Below, piece by piece: positions 11,342 through 21,639 of a DNA stretch of 64,000 bases; positions within the stretch are counted from its first letter, which is position 1; every line of letters begins with the position of its first letter. The notes beneath the pieces were generated by a model. It ran no database searches. It saw nothing but the letters and a program-made list of their open reading frames with translations, and was not told where the DNA came from. The DNA is from Furcasterigmium furcatum (lineage: Eukaryota; Ascomycota; Sordariomycetes; Glomerellales; Plectosphaerellaceae), in assembly GCA_001599815.1 (NCBI GenBank), contig BCIA01000004.1:5606082-5670081 (forward strand). Reading direction: 5' to 3'. The position numbers and the translations under genes were made by a program.

Positions 11342-12130
11342 CCTGACAGAGCCGCCGCGTTCCATGACGGTGGGTGGGATCGAGCTTCGGGCTGAGGAGC
11401 TTCAGGAAGAGGCAAAGGGTCGTGTGAGGGGCGGAGGAGGGGCACGTCGCACGTCAGAGAGGAGCTCTGATTTTTGTTTTGGGTATCAATCCATGCGCGC
11501 GGGAGCGTGTTGCTCAAAGGCAGTGTCGTCGTCGGGCTTGCCCTCCCTCCTGACTCTGAGTCTCGTGTGGCGGAAAGGGCGGGAAGGAGAATGTAGATTC
11601 GGCTCTCGACCGAGACTCGGTATGATTTCGTGAGGTCGTATATAGCTCGCAGTAATTCCAAGGACAGAAAAGACGCAGTGCTAGTGTCGGGGAGAGCTGC
11701 AGGGACCTCTGGTCGGCGTCCTGGGCGTTGCGGTCGTGATTATGTACGGCTCCCGTCGGAATGGCGGCATGGCTTGGATTCGAGCAGCTGGCAGAATTAA
11801 CGTGGGAGCGAGGGAAAGGCGGGAGCACTCAGTCGGTGCTCGCTCAGGGGAGGTGGGGCTGAGATTGGATGCCAGACACTGGACGACCGGGGTCTCGACC
11901 AGTGACAGAGACCTAGTACTCCAATGGTCCGTGCCATCCAGAGGGGACCCCGAAAACTGCATTGGCGCATCATCGAAATCACCGATGCGGTGCTGAGTTG
12001 CAAGCTCTGGATCCGACTTGACAAAAGCTCCGGAGCCCCAATTACACCCACCCAGCTTCCGGCTCCGACGTGCAACCGCAACAAGGGCCCAGGCATGTGA
12101 GAGCAGCATGCCCCAATCGCCCTGAATAGC
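11342..12130. other. Divergent promoter region
   Basis: 789 bases between the AP-2 alpha and NDUFAF5-like starts. No gene seen; overlapping short frames on both strands have no domain features. Confidence 0.5.
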
Positions 12131-13263
12131 ATGCATCAACCGACGAAGAGGCTCCTCCTGCTGGCGCCAACACCATGGCTTCGAGCATCTAAGACCGCCG
12201 CGACGGCGGCATCACGGCGATGCTATGCGTTCCAGGCCTCAGGAGCGCCCGCCTTCCAGGTCTTCAACCGAAGGGCCAAGTGGCTACAGAAGGAGCGCGC
12301 GGCCGCAAGCCTTGAGCAGAGTCGCGAGGCCGACTACCTCAAGGATGAGGTTGCCCTGCGACTCTGCGAAAGACTGCTCGTGAGAACGCACCACCCAGGC
12401 ACGAGACAAGCTCACAGTACTAACCCGCCCTCCACCAGGACATCAAGCGGCAGTTCCCCAAAGTCCTCGACCTCGGCGCGAACTCGTGCAACATCGCCCG
12501 CGCCCTGACTGCCGAGAACCCCGATCCCGACCCAGCGACGCCCATCTCCCCGCCCCTCGCAACCCGCATCCAGGAGCTTGTCGCCGCCGACTCCTCCCAC
12601 ACCATGCTCCACCGCGACGCCGACCTTCCTTTCAACGACGCCATCAACATCACCCGCGAGGTCCTCGTCGACGAGGAGCACCTCCCCTACCCCTCCGAGA
12701 CCTTCGACCTCGTCCTCAGCTCCCTCAGCATGCACTGGATCAACGACCTCCCCGGCGTCCTCGCGCAGATCAACAACGTCCTCAAGCCTGACGCCCCCTT
12801 CATCGGTGCCATGCTCGGCGGCGACTCTCTCTACGAGCTGCGCACCAGCCTCCAGCTCGCAGACCAGGACCGCCGCGGCGGCATCTCCCCCCACATCAGT
12901 CCCCTCGCGGACGTCAAGGACGTCGGCGGCCTGCTCCAGCGCGCGGGCTTCAAGCTCCTGACCGTCGACGTCGAGGACATCATCGTCGACTACCCCAACA
13001 CCTTCGCCCTGATGCAGGACCTGCAGGCCATGGGCGAGAGCAACGCCGTGCTGGGGAGGGAGATGGGCCCCATCGGCAAGGACGTCCTGCTCGCCAACGA
13101 GGGCATCTACCGCGAGCTCCACGGGAACGAGGACGGGAGCATCCCTGCCACGTTCCGGATCATCTACATGATCGGATGGCGCGAGGGCGGCGAGCAGGCG
13201 AAGCCCCTCCCTCGGGGGAGCGGCGAGGTAAACCTGAAGGATATCCTGGAGACGACGAAGTAG
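12131..13263 (+). CDS. NDUFAF5-like mitochondrial methyltransferase, complex I assembly factor
   Basis: Exons 12131..12379 and 12439..13263, with a GTGAGA..CAG intron in phase 0, give 357 residues. The N-terminus is Arg/Ala-rich without acids, as expected for a mitochondrial presequence. FQVFNRRAKWLQKERAA matches the family's entry motif. A SAM-binding motif I follows the junction (VLDLGANSCNIARAL), then DLVLSSLSMHWINDLPGVL, GAMLGGDSLYELR and VDYPNTFALMQDLQAMGESNA, all typical of NDUFAF5. In animals the protein hydroxylates an Arg of NDUFS7 during complex I assembly; a matching role here is inferred. The C-terminal IIYMIGWR is conserved in this group. The tail KPLPRGSGEVNLKDI also matches fungal members. 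Confidence 0.93.
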
Positions 13264-13445
13264 ACGATGCAACCTCTGGGGGTTGGTTGCCTGTGGCATA
13301 TTGTATGATAGATCTGCGGCACACATATCACGCTGGAACGAGCCTCGAAGCTAGGCAGGAATACACATCATCCAAACAATGGAACACCTGCACCTGCCAG
13401 TAATCGTGATGAATTCATCTCTCGTCTACGCCCTGCTCAACCCGC

Positions 13446-14149
13446 TCAAACCCGCCTCCAGTCTGTCATCGTCCTGCCGATGCTTCCGAGCCCCGCAACA
13501 TCGACGACCTTCTCGTGCCAGCTCAGCAGCACGCTCATCGCCGCGCCGACGCTCTCGTTCACGCCGCCCGGCCGCCCGCCGCCGATCTGGCTGAACCCCG
13601 TCGCCTGGGGCGTGACGCTCGCGTCGGCCGCGGTGCGCGGCACGGGGGGCGCCGCCTGCGCCATGCCCTTGTAGATGTATTTCATCAGGACGTCCAGCAG
13701 CTCGGGGCCGCCGGGGGTGCCGTAGATGCTCTTGAGGAGGGGCGTCATCTCGGATGCCTTGATGGACTGGAGGACTTCGGTGATGGTCTGGAGGTGGGCG
13801 TCCTTGAGGGCCGTCAGCACGTACGCCATAACTACAATTCTCTCACCTTTGACGTTGGGCTCGGGGTAGGAGTGGGATTGGCAGAGAGACGCACCTTGGC
13901 CGCATCAGGGCCGTTGTAGACGGGAAACTCGAGGCAACCCCTCAGGGCACCCTCGGCGTCACCACCACGGAGCAGCTGGCGCACCTGTCCCGCGAGGCTG
14001 CGGACTTCTGCCTCGGAGACCTCGGGTTGCGGGGGGCGGAGGGTCGAGGTGTCGAAGTTGTAAGGGGAGTCTTCCTCGAGAGCGTCGATGTTGATCGTGC
14101 GCCAGGCATCGGTCAGCGAGGAAGCCGTGTGCTCCCGGATGATAGACAT
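13446..14149 (-). CDS. Arp2/3 complex subunit 5 (ARPC5, p16)
   Basis: Exons 14149..13895 and 13802..13446 on the minus strand give 203 residues. The chosen intron begins GTGCGT and ends TCAAG, with a CTGAC branch site 10 bases before the acceptor, and joins DAAK to DAHLQTITEVLQSIK. Earlier acceptors would break the frame. Landmarks are the N-terminal WRTINIDALEED, QVRQLLRGGDAEGAL, IKASEMTPLLKSIYGTPGG, LDVLMKYIYKGM and the C-terminal VLLSWHEKVVDVAGLGSIGR. The product is the smallest subunit of the actin-nucleating Arp2/3 complex, bridging ARPC1 and Arp2 at cortical actin patches. It is longer than the mammalian protein by a variable Pro/Thr/Gly insert, as in other fungi. Confidence 0.95.
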
Positions 14150-14658
14150 GGCGGCGGTGGCGTTTTGCGACTGTTGCAATGGGAGGGGCGAACTCTGAGC
14201 AGCTCTTTGAAGTAGCGCAGCCGCCTGTTCTCGTCTGGGAGTGTGTTGTGGAAGCGGGAGGGTGCGTGGAGGTGAGGTGAGCTTTGGGCGGGCGACCGAC
14301 TCGGACCAGTTACGTAGTCGCAAAGGAAGTTGGAGGTTGGATGAGGCTGAAGCTCTGGGTGGGGTGGGGCGGTGCACTGTGGAGGGGCAATTCTTGGCGC
14401 CAGTGCAGCCAGGCATCACTCAATCACTCAAAACTCCCGATGAGACAGACCACTCAAACCGGTGAAAATGCAGCTGGCGTTGTCGTGGCAGAACGATACT
14501 GAATGCAAAACTAGGTTCGATGGCTGCTCGCCGTCCTTGCGCGCCCTCAACATACGTATACACAAAAGTAGCAGAGTCTCTATCAGCTTCCAGGAGAAAG
14601 CATGCGTCCGCCGTCATTCGCCCCGTCACCCCGCCTCCCCCTTCGCGGCGGCCCCTTC
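14150..14658. other. Intergenic 509 bases
   Basis: This holds the upstream region of ARPC5 and the 3' flank of VMA2. No gene or notable repeat seen. Confidence 0.5.
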
Positions 14659-16511
14659 TTATGCGTCGATGAGGTTCTCCTCCGTCTCCTGCGTCTGATC
14701 GCGGCTCTTCTGCTTGTCCTTGGCATCCTTGGACGCACGCTGGTAGTACTCGTTGAGCACCTTGGCGGGGATACGGTTGAGCAGGTCCTTGGGGAAGATA
14801 CGCAGCAGGCTCCACGCGATGTCCAGGGACTCGTAAATGCTTCGCGACTCGTACTGGCCCTGGGAGATGAATTGGCGCTCGAACTTCTCCAGGAACTCCA
14901 GGGACAGCTTGTCCTCGGCAGACAGGGCCTCCTCGCCGACGACGGCCTTCATGGCCGCGGCGTCACGACCAATGGCGTACTTGGCGTACAGCTGGTTGGA
15001 GACATCGCCGTGATCCCTCCGGGTCATACCCTCGCCGATGGCGGACTTCATGAGACGGGACAGCGATGGCAGCACGTTGATGGGCGGGTAGATACCGCGG
15101 TTGTCGAGACCACGATCGACAAAGATCTGGCCCTCCGTGATGTAGCCCGTCAGATCGGGGATGGGGTGCGTGATGTCGTCGTTGGGCATGGTGAGAATGG
15201 GGATCTGGGTGATGGAACCGTTACGTCCGGTGACACGACCAGCTCGCTCGTAAATGGTCGACAAATCAGTGTACATGTAACCGGGGAAACCACGACGACC
15301 GGGCACCTCTTCGCGGGCGGCGGAAACCTCACGAAGAGCATCGCAGTAGGCCGAGAGATCGGTGAGAATGACGAGAACGTGCTTCTCGAGCTGGTAGGCG
15401 TAGTATTCGGCGGTGGTCAGGGCAAGACGAGGAGTAATGATACGCTCGATACTGCGTCGGGTTAGCTGCGAGGTCACCACTTCATCTGAGGCAAAGAACA
15501 AAAGAAAACTCACGTAGGATCGTTGGCAAGGTTGAGGAAGAGGGTGACGCGCTCCAGGGAGCCGTTCTCCTCGAAGTCGCGGGTGAAGAAACGGGCCGTC
15601 TCCAGGTTGACACCCATGGCACCGAAGACGATGGAGAAGTTCTCCTCGTGGCCATCGTGGACGCCCTTGTTGGTGATGCCCTGCTTCTGGACGAGGCCGG
15701 CCTGCCGGCAGATCTGAGCAGCGATCTCGTTGTGAGGCAGACCGGAGGCGGAGAAGATGGGGATCTTCTGGCCACGGGCGATCGAGTTCATCGTATCGAT
15801 GGCAGAGATACCGGTCGAGATCATCTCCTCGGGATATTCCTGCCGGACGGTTAGCTGTTGCCGCGATTCGACGGAGGCATTGTAGGCCATACACGAGAGT
15901 AGGGGTTGATGGGACTGCCGTTGATGTCGAGGTAGTCCTCGGCCAGGACCTTGGGGCCCTTGTCGATGGCCCGTCCGGAACCGTCGAAGATGCGACCAAG
16001 CATGTCCTCCGAGACACCGAGCTTCAAGCTCTCGCCCGTGAACTCGACTTTCGTCTGCCTCTAGTTTAGCTTGCGTCTCGCGGAAGAGGGTCGGAGACTT
16101 TCCGTACCTTCTTGACATCGATGCCCGAAGTTCCCTCGAAGACCTATGCTTTTTTGTTAAACCCGCGTTATATATCGTAATCGCTGCGCTTCGGCGTACC
16201 TGGACAACGGCTCTGTCACCTGGAACTTCTGTCAGCGATGGACACGGCGATGTCATGTTCAGGGTAATTACCTCGAGCTTCCAAGACCTGGCCAGAGCGC
16301 TCCGTGCCGTCGGGCAGCGTCAGGGTGACGATTTCGCTGTACTTCGGGAATTTGACCTGCACACCGATCAGACTCTGTTGGTTGGGCGATGCATGTGGGA
16401 AGGAGGACGCACATTGTCGAGGATGACCAGGGGACCGTTGACACCTCCCACCGTGTTGTAGCGGATTCTGGGGATGATGGAGTACGAGGACGACTCGCGG
16501 GGGTCGGACAT
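14659..16511 (-). CDS. VMA2: V-type proton ATPase subunit B
   Basis: Seven exons on the minus strand: 16511..16413, 16356..16272, 16219..16200 (20 bases), 16143..16108, 16054..15893, 15839..15514 and 15451..14659, giving 506 residues. Landmarks are RIRYNTVGGVNGPLVILDNVKFPKY, VQVFEGTSGIDVKKTKVEFTGE, SEDMLGRIFDGSGR, INGSPINPYSREYPEEMISTGISAIDTMNS, FSASGLPHNEIAAQI and the MPNDDITHPIPDLTGYITEGQI block. It is the non-catalytic nucleotide-binding subunit of the vacuolar V1 sector, with a P-loop-like but non-Walker sequence, as expected. The acceptor of exon 3 was placed at TTCCAG because the alternative CAG lies three bases after the CTGAC branch site; the alternative would insert three residues. 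The acidic C-terminal tail is variable in fungi. Confidence 0.96.
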
Positions 16512-16947
16512 GATGGGCGAGGTAGTGGCTGTCGACGCCGATGACCGATTCGAAGAGGGGTACTGTCGTGGGAGAGCGCGCGGGCGTCGGTAGGAGGGGA
16601 CCTGGGACGGCTTTCCGAGTTGGCGGGCGAGGTGATGAAGCAATGCAGCAGCTGGGAATGGGAGGTTGGAGTTGGAGCTCGCACCTGTTCGTCTTGGAGG
16701 TGGGTCCTTTTTGGTGAGGTGCAATGCTCCGCCGCCAGCAGCTGGGGCTGATAAGATAAGCATCCACTCTAGCAACTAATAGGTGCCTGCCGACCTGTTT
16801 AAGGGGACTTCTTGAGCTTTGGCGGTGACATCACATGACTGGTCTCAAATCCATGAAGCCGTTCGCAGTCTCGACGATGGAAGAGGATTTAATCAGTCGA
16901 CACATATCTTTTTAGATTGGGTTCATTCGCATTGCCCTATCTACGGC
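16512..16947. other. Intergenic 436 bases
   Basis: This is the promoter side of VMA2 and the 3' side of the HMG-CoA lyase gene. No gene seen. Confidence 0.5.
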
Positions 16948-18060
16948 TCATGTCCTAGACCTAGCGCCCAGCACCGCCTTCCCGACAGTGCTCTCGTTCG
17001 CCTTGCCCAGCTGCTGCGTGATCCATGCCCCGACATCAGACACAGCATCGAGGTCAACCTTGGTGTCCATGCCCAGCGTTCCCATAAAGTACACCATATT
17101 TTCCGTGGCCACGTTGCCGGTGGCGCCGGGGCTGTAGGGGCACCCGCCAAGGCCGCCGACGCTCGAGTCGAAGATCCTGATGCCGTGCTCAAGCGACACG
17201 GCGGTGTTGACGAGGGCCTGGCCGTACGTGTCGTGGAAATGCATGGCCAGGTCCTCGTTGCGAATGCCAGCCGCACGCATGCAGTCCAGCAGGGCCTTGG
17301 TCCGCGGCGCGGTGCCCATGCCCGTCGTGTCGCCAAGGGAGATCTCGTCGGCGCCGGACTCGAGGAGATCCGTCGCAATCTCGGCCACCTTGTGAGGGTC
17401 GACGTCGTAGCCCTCAAAGGGGCATCCGAGGACGACGGAGACGTAGGCGCGCACGCGCAAGCCAGAGGCCTTGGCTTCTTGGATCACCTCCTTGAAGCGG
17501 GCGAGGGATGTCTCGATGCTGCAGTTGAGGTTCTTCTGGGAGAAGGACTCGGTCGCCGCGGCGAAGACGGCAATCTCGATGGCGGGCTTGGAGGGGTCTG
17601 CCAGAGGTTCCGCCTGCGACGCGAAGGCGCCGGGGTACTTCTGCAGAAGATTCGCGGCGTTCTGCAGGCCCTTGGTGTTGGGGGCGAGGAAGGAGTACGA
17701 GATCTGGGATGGCGAGGGGATGTTCTTCGTGAGGATGTGCTCCATGATCTCGCTCGAGTTGGCCATTTGGGGAACCCATTTCGGCGCAACAAAGGATCCC
17801 CCCTCGATCGTGGTGATGCCGGTCTTGGCCAGCCTCTCGATCAGCTCGATCTTGGTGGCCAGGGGGATGGTCGTCTTCTCGTTCTGGAGGCCATCGCGGG
17901 GTCCGACCTCGACGAGCTTCACGTAGTTGTCGGAGGGTGGCGACTGGATGCCGCTTTGGGCTGTCGCGAAGGCGCGGGCAGGCCGGAACTGTGCCCTCCG
18001 GCAGGCTCTGCAGATGGACGAGCGTGCGGCGAACATGATGATGGTCGATGCAGAGCTCAA
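16948..18060 (-). CDS. Hydroxymethylglutaryl-CoA lyase, mitochondrial
   Basis: Single exon, 370 residues; the Met at 18036 is an alternative start that would keep the Arg/Ala-rich targeting peptide (MFAARSSICRACRRAQFRPARAFA). The DRE-TIM barrel starts VKLVEVGPRDGLQNE, followed by FVAPKWVPQMANSSEI, SYSFLAPNTKGLQNA, DEISLGDTTGMGTAP and the metal-binding AMHFHDTYGQ. SVGGLGGCPYSPGATGNVATE contains the catalytic Cys signature of HMG-CoA lyases. The enzyme cleaves HMG-CoA to acetoacetate and acetyl-CoA in leucine catabolism. The C-terminus (GARSRT) is not a peroxisomal PTS1, so a mitochondrial location is favoured. No intron is needed, unusual among its neighbours. Confidence 0.95.
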   Translation of the reverse strand: MSSASTIIMFAARSSICRACRRAQFRPARAFATAQSGIQSPPSDNYVKLVEVGPRDGLQNEKTTIPLATKIELIERLAKTGITTIEGGSFVAPKWVPQMANSSEIMEHILTKNIPSPSQISYSFLAPNTKGLQNAANLLQKYPGAFASQAEPLADPSKPAIEIAVFAAATESFSQKNLNCSIETSLARFKEVIQEAKASGLRVRAYVSVVLGCPFEGYDVDPHKVAEIATDLLESGADEISLGDTTGMGTAPRTKALLDCMRAAGIRNEDLAMHFHDTYGQALVNTAVSLEHGIRIFDSSVGGLGGCPYSPGATGNVATENMVYFMGTLGMDTKVDLDAVSDVGAWITQQLGKANESTVGKAVLGARSRT

Positions 18061-18596
18061 TTGGAACCGGGAGTTCTTGGTTGAATAGAGCTATGGGGGT
18101 GAGGAGGTGGTGATTCTGCGCATAGCGTCGGCTCTTAGTATGGATTCAATATGCGGTGGATGCCGGCGACCGACTTTCCGAGGCACGACGTGCACTGCGC
18201 CGGGACACACCTCACTCCTGGGCTGCCGACTGGCGCCAGCTGGTACACGAAAAGACCCAGGCCGATCCCCCTGGGTCCACCAAAGGGGTGCGTCGATTCA
18301 ACGTCGGGAGCAGGACCCAAGAATTACCTATGAACTCTAAGATCTGGAAATCAAGTGACTACATACCCAAATGTAAATGAGAGGGAAGGAAATGCCATAA
18401 ATCGGTGTGCCAGGCGAATGTTGTTTCTGCTCGTTCTCGTCACTCGGGGGGACCAGGGTCACGGCACATCCAACTCGAAGAGGCAGGTCGATTGCGGCTC
18501 AACACGCCTGAACTACATTTCTTGGCGACGAACATTCATTCCCTCAGCATGTAGTCCTCCATCCAAAGCATTACGTGCCACTCATCGTCCGCAGCC
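18061..18596. other. Divergent promoter region, 536 bases
   Basis: This lies between the HMG-CoA lyase start and the Cys-rich secreted protein start. Nothing specific seen. Confidence 0.5.
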
Positions 18597-19446
18597 ATGT
18601 TTGTACAGCTACTTCTACCGGTCGTGATTCTCATGAGCGAGGCCGCTTTCTGCAGCCCGTCGCCCAACGGCGAGGGCATCGTCACGGCTGCCCCAGCCAT
18701 ACCCCTCGCAGCAGCCGTGCTACAGGCTCGGCAGTCTGACGAGTCCCCTGGAGACATGTGGAGTTGGAGGATTGACGGTCCCCGTGGTTGCCCAGCATTC
18801 AGCGAAGCCTCCTTCGAGTCGTAAGTCCCTTCCAGGTTGCCAGCGCCGATTTCCGCCTTATCAGCTGGCTCTTTCCACCAAGATGACGGACGACTGACCA
18901 CACGCAGGTCCGTGAGCAGCTGCTTCACTGAACAGGTTGGCGGGCAGAGTGACTGCGAGTTTGGAGACAAGCTGGAGTGGCTCTTTCCTCAGTACGGGCC
19001 ACAGTCGAACACGGCGCAGTTTTCGAGCTGCGTCTGCCCCGTGTCTCGCGCAGTCGTCGAGTGAGTCTCGCTGAATTCAGTGCCGAATATAGAGGAACTA
19101 CAAGCTGACCACGCATTTCCTACCTACCTATAGCTCGTGCTTGATGGGTTGTCCCCGCCGGTTCACGGATGTCAGCATCAAGCTAGAGTGGGAGTCGATT
19201 TGCACCGAGGAAACGGGGGGGCGGACGACCGTCCCTGGAGGAGGGGTGTCTGCGGAATCAACAGAAGGGTCTACTCAGACCACTTCCCGCGCCACATCCG
19301 GGCTAGGTGATGCCAGTGTGTCGGAAACTGCGAGTGCAGGTGCAGAGGCGACGGGGGGTGAGTCGGATGGCTCTGGTGGCGCTCCGATGAGGGGGGCTTC
19401 CTCGATATGGCTGTCGCTCCTCACTCTGGCTCTCGCCTGTCTGTGA
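18597..19446 (+). CDS. Small Cys-rich secreted protein with GPI-anchor-like tail
   Basis: Exons 18597..18820, 18908..19060 and 19134..19446 give 229 residues. Introns are GTAAGT..CAG and GTGAGT..TAG, and both restore the frame. A signal peptide (VQLLLPVVILMSEAAFC) is followed by a domain with eight Cys: GCP, SCF, DCE, a CVC pair, SCL, GCP and ICT. The spacing C-x14-C-x9-C-x24-C-x-C-x8-C-x3-C-x16-C shares the CxC ... CxxxC tail of CFEM domains but not its front half. A Ser/Thr/Gly-rich region (about residues 155-210) and a hydrophobic C-terminus (ASSIWLSLLTLALACL) predict a GPI-anchored cell-wall protein. I do not recognise a named family. All three exons contribute Cys, supporting the splicing. 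Confidence 0.78.
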
Positions 19447-19958
19447 CGGAAGGAAGAACTCTGGCAGGTTTGAAATCTGTTGGGAAGGTTCATGGGCGGA
19501 TTCATCGGGTCGCCCCTTCCTCTTCTGGGGTTGGGTGCTCGTCACGGCGCCCATCGTGAGCCTTCCTCGGCCAGGAACCGTGGTGTTGAGGCGGCAGCAA
19601 CCACCACTCCGGCAGATCTTGCCATATGAATCTTCCATCTCAGATGGGACGATTGCTTTGGACATTAGGTAAGGAGCGTGCGGTAATATATTTGGCCATA
19701 TGCACCTTCTGCTCTGCTTGCTCTCGAGTGGTGACCCAACACTCACCGCCTCACTTACTCAATGCCCAGATATAGACGGCGCAGGAAAGGCATGGGAACA
19801 TGTGAACTCTACCAATTTGGAGCGGCATGGCAAAGTCTTCGCGTCACGGTAGCCGAAATGGAGTCATATGTCACTCGCGCTTATGGACAATGCGTCGTGG
19901 CTACTGATCCGTCCATCCAGTCAAAGCTTCTTGACTGTTGAGTTCCAGCCTCTCTGTG

Positions 19959-19966
19959 GTATAAAT
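19959..19966 (+). promoter_or_regulatory. TATA box of the zinc-cluster gene
   Basis: TATAAATA sits about 350 bases before the presumed original ATG at 20312 and 235 bases before a well-formed leader intron. This spacing suits a transcription start near 19990. Confidence 0.55.
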
Positions 19967-20193
19967 ACCGGGCTGCTCCCACTTTGAGCCTTCTCTTCCC
20001 CAGCCAAGTCCTGCTCATTACCTTGTACATACTTCAGGTTCCCGTCTCTTATCCACTCCAGTGGCACTGCTCCCTGTTGCTCCCCCGCGCACTCCGTCTT
20101 CCGGCCTCGAGGACAACGTAACCCTCACATCACAAGCAGACTCTCGAGGCCACCTCACTCGCTTCCATTTCAGCCAATCCGACGTCCCAAGCG

Positions 20194-20289
20194 GTAAGAC
20201 ACCCTTTCTCATCTCACTGTTTATTATGTCGCCTCGCATCCCCCAGTCATCCTCATTATACACTTCTTTTGTTTGACGCCGTCTTGCAG
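20194..20289 (+). other. Probable 5'-leader intron of the zinc-cluster gene
   Basis: It begins GTAAGA, ends TTGCAG and has a pyrimidine-rich middle. It lies between the TATA box and the ATG at 20312 and contains no useful coding frame, so it is read as an untranslated-region intron. Confidence 0.55.
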
Positions 20290-20311
20290 GTCTGCCACCA
20301 GAGTGAATAAA

Positions 20312-20730
20312 ATGGAGGGCAACTACAACCAGCAGAATGGTTGGGAGGCCAGCTCCTCCCCTGGTCAGGCCAATTTTTGGTGCCCCTCCGGGCACGCGGG
20401 CTGTCTTCTGGCCCAGGGGCAGCCGCAGCCCAACGGCACCGTCTAACCCCATAACCCCCCCAACGGGCAGAGTTTTGGCGCTCCTCCCGCAGCTCCGGGG
20501 GTGAACTCTCAGCCCTATCATTCACCCGGGGCCCTTGACGGAGCTAGAGGGGTGACCCAGGGGGCTTCACTTCACATGCGCGTGAACCTTCGGGGCTCAT
20601 ACCCCGGGACTCAGAGGGCGCCTGGCAACTTTACTGGCTACCGCCAGGCGCTCCAGGCTCCCCAAGCTATATATGTGCCGGAAGCCTACCAGGTGCCCTA
20701 TCAGGCTCGCCAGGTCCCCCAACCTGGCCA
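20312..20730 (+). pseudogene. Broken N-terminal coding segment of the zinc-cluster gene
   Basis: From the ATG at 20312 the frame reads MEGNYNQQNGWEASSSPG and then stops at a TAA at 20444..20446. The same frame reopens for nearly 100 codons of Gln/Pro/Gly/Tyr-rich sequence (GYRQALQAPQAIYVPEAY, VPYQARQVPQPGQ) that looks coding, and then runs out at TGA near 20743. The intact downstream reading frame (from 20731) is offset by one base, at an A-run within ccaatgcg. The simplest reading is an ancestral longer N-terminus disrupted by one nonsense change and one single-base deletion, or two sequencing errors. No plausible intron removes both breaks. Confidence 0.55.
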
Positions 20731-21639
20731 ATGCGTCCGATGAATCTCTTCAATGGGTACTGTCCCAGTCAGCAGCCGTCCAACTTCCACCCACAGCCGC
20801 CCAACGCCTTCCAGGCTGACCCGGCGGTGGGGGCCCCAGCCGCCATCGATCTTGCCATTTATCCTCCGCGTTCTGCCAGTCCGACTCCTGCTTTGTCGTC
20901 GTCGTCTTCTTCTTCTTCCTCTTCTTCCCCGGCGCCCTCCTCAAAGAGACGGTCCCCGAAGACAACCAAGCAACCTCGAGTCGTGGGCCGAAACTCTTGC
21001 AAAGGCTGCCGGGACCTACATATCCAGTGCGAGCGGGAAGACGGTAAGCCGTGCAGGGCCTGTCTCAAGAGCGGTCTTTCATGTGATGCGGGAAGAACGG
21101 ATTCCGGCAGGCTGATTTACGGCCGGGCAGAGCTTGATGTTGCCCTCGACTACGCCCACGACAACCTCCGGCCACTCGTCGCCCTGTACATATCACTGTC
21201 GGACCCTGTAATAATCACACAACAGAAAGCATTGGCCGCCCTCCACGACAGAAACCGCAAAGACTTCAAGGGCCTTCCGCATCCCACATTACTTGATGTG
21301 GACGCGGAAGTTCGTAGGTTTTTTCGCTCAATAACTAATATCGAGCTGGAAACAGAAATCGTGTCCCAGGAAACGCTCAAGCGTATTCGAGAACGCCAGG
21401 CAAAGCTCCTCAAAGGTTTGAAGGAGACGGCCAGGGTGCTGTGTGAGAAGTTGGGGGCAAACATGGACCGTAAGGAGCCCACCGTGTTGATTTCTTTCCT
21501 GGAAACCCTGAAAAACTTCAGGGAGGAAAAGTCGGACGAGATTGAGCAACGGATAAAGCTGTTGCGGGAAGAAGACGCAGCTGCGGAGGCAGCACGGAAG
21601 AAGAGGACAGAGGCTGAAGAGGCTGAAGAGGCTGAATGA
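20731..21639 (+). CDS. Zn(II)2Cys6 domain protein, probably a transcription regulator
   Basis: This intact frame of 302 residues starts with MRPMNLFNGY. A Ser-rich run (residues 56-66) precedes a basic stretch and the zinc cluster: Cys90, 93, 100, 108, 111 and 118 (C-x2-C-x6-C-x7-C-x2-C-x6-C). The cluster is followed by an all-helical region ending in a strongly acidic/basic coiled-coil-like tail (EEDAAAEAARKKR, repeated EEAE). There is no fungal_trans middle domain, so this is a short member of the class. It presumably binds DNA in the nucleus; targets are unknown. The first ATG here may be a secondary start, because coding-like sequence continues upstream in another frame across a stop. The zinc ligands are all intact. 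Confidence 0.72.
   Translation: MRPMNLFNGYCPSQQPSNFHPQPPNAFQADPAVGAPAAIDLAIYPPRSASPTPALSSSSSSSSSSSPAPSSKRRSPKTTKQPRVVGRNSCKGCRDLHIQCEREDGKPCRACLKSGLSCDAGRTDSGRLIYGRAELDVALDYAHDNLRPLVALYISLSDPVIITQQKALAALHDRNRKDFKGLPHPTLLDVDAEVRRFFRSITNIELETEIVSQETLKRIRERQAKLLKGLKETARVLCEKLGANMDRKEPTVLISFLETLKNFREEKSDEIEQRIKLLREEDAAAEAARKKRTEAEEAEEAE

Larger units (their letters stand above)
19447..20311. other. Intergenic with promoter and leader of the zinc-cluster gene
   Basis: The first ~500 bases hold no gene. From about 19950 the region looks like a core promoter and an intron-containing 5' leader for the zinc-cluster gene; those parts are listed separately. Confidence 0.5.

Noticed and set aside
16819..18084. 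A 421-codon plus-strand open frame
   Set aside because: Antisense shadow of HMG-CoA lyase.
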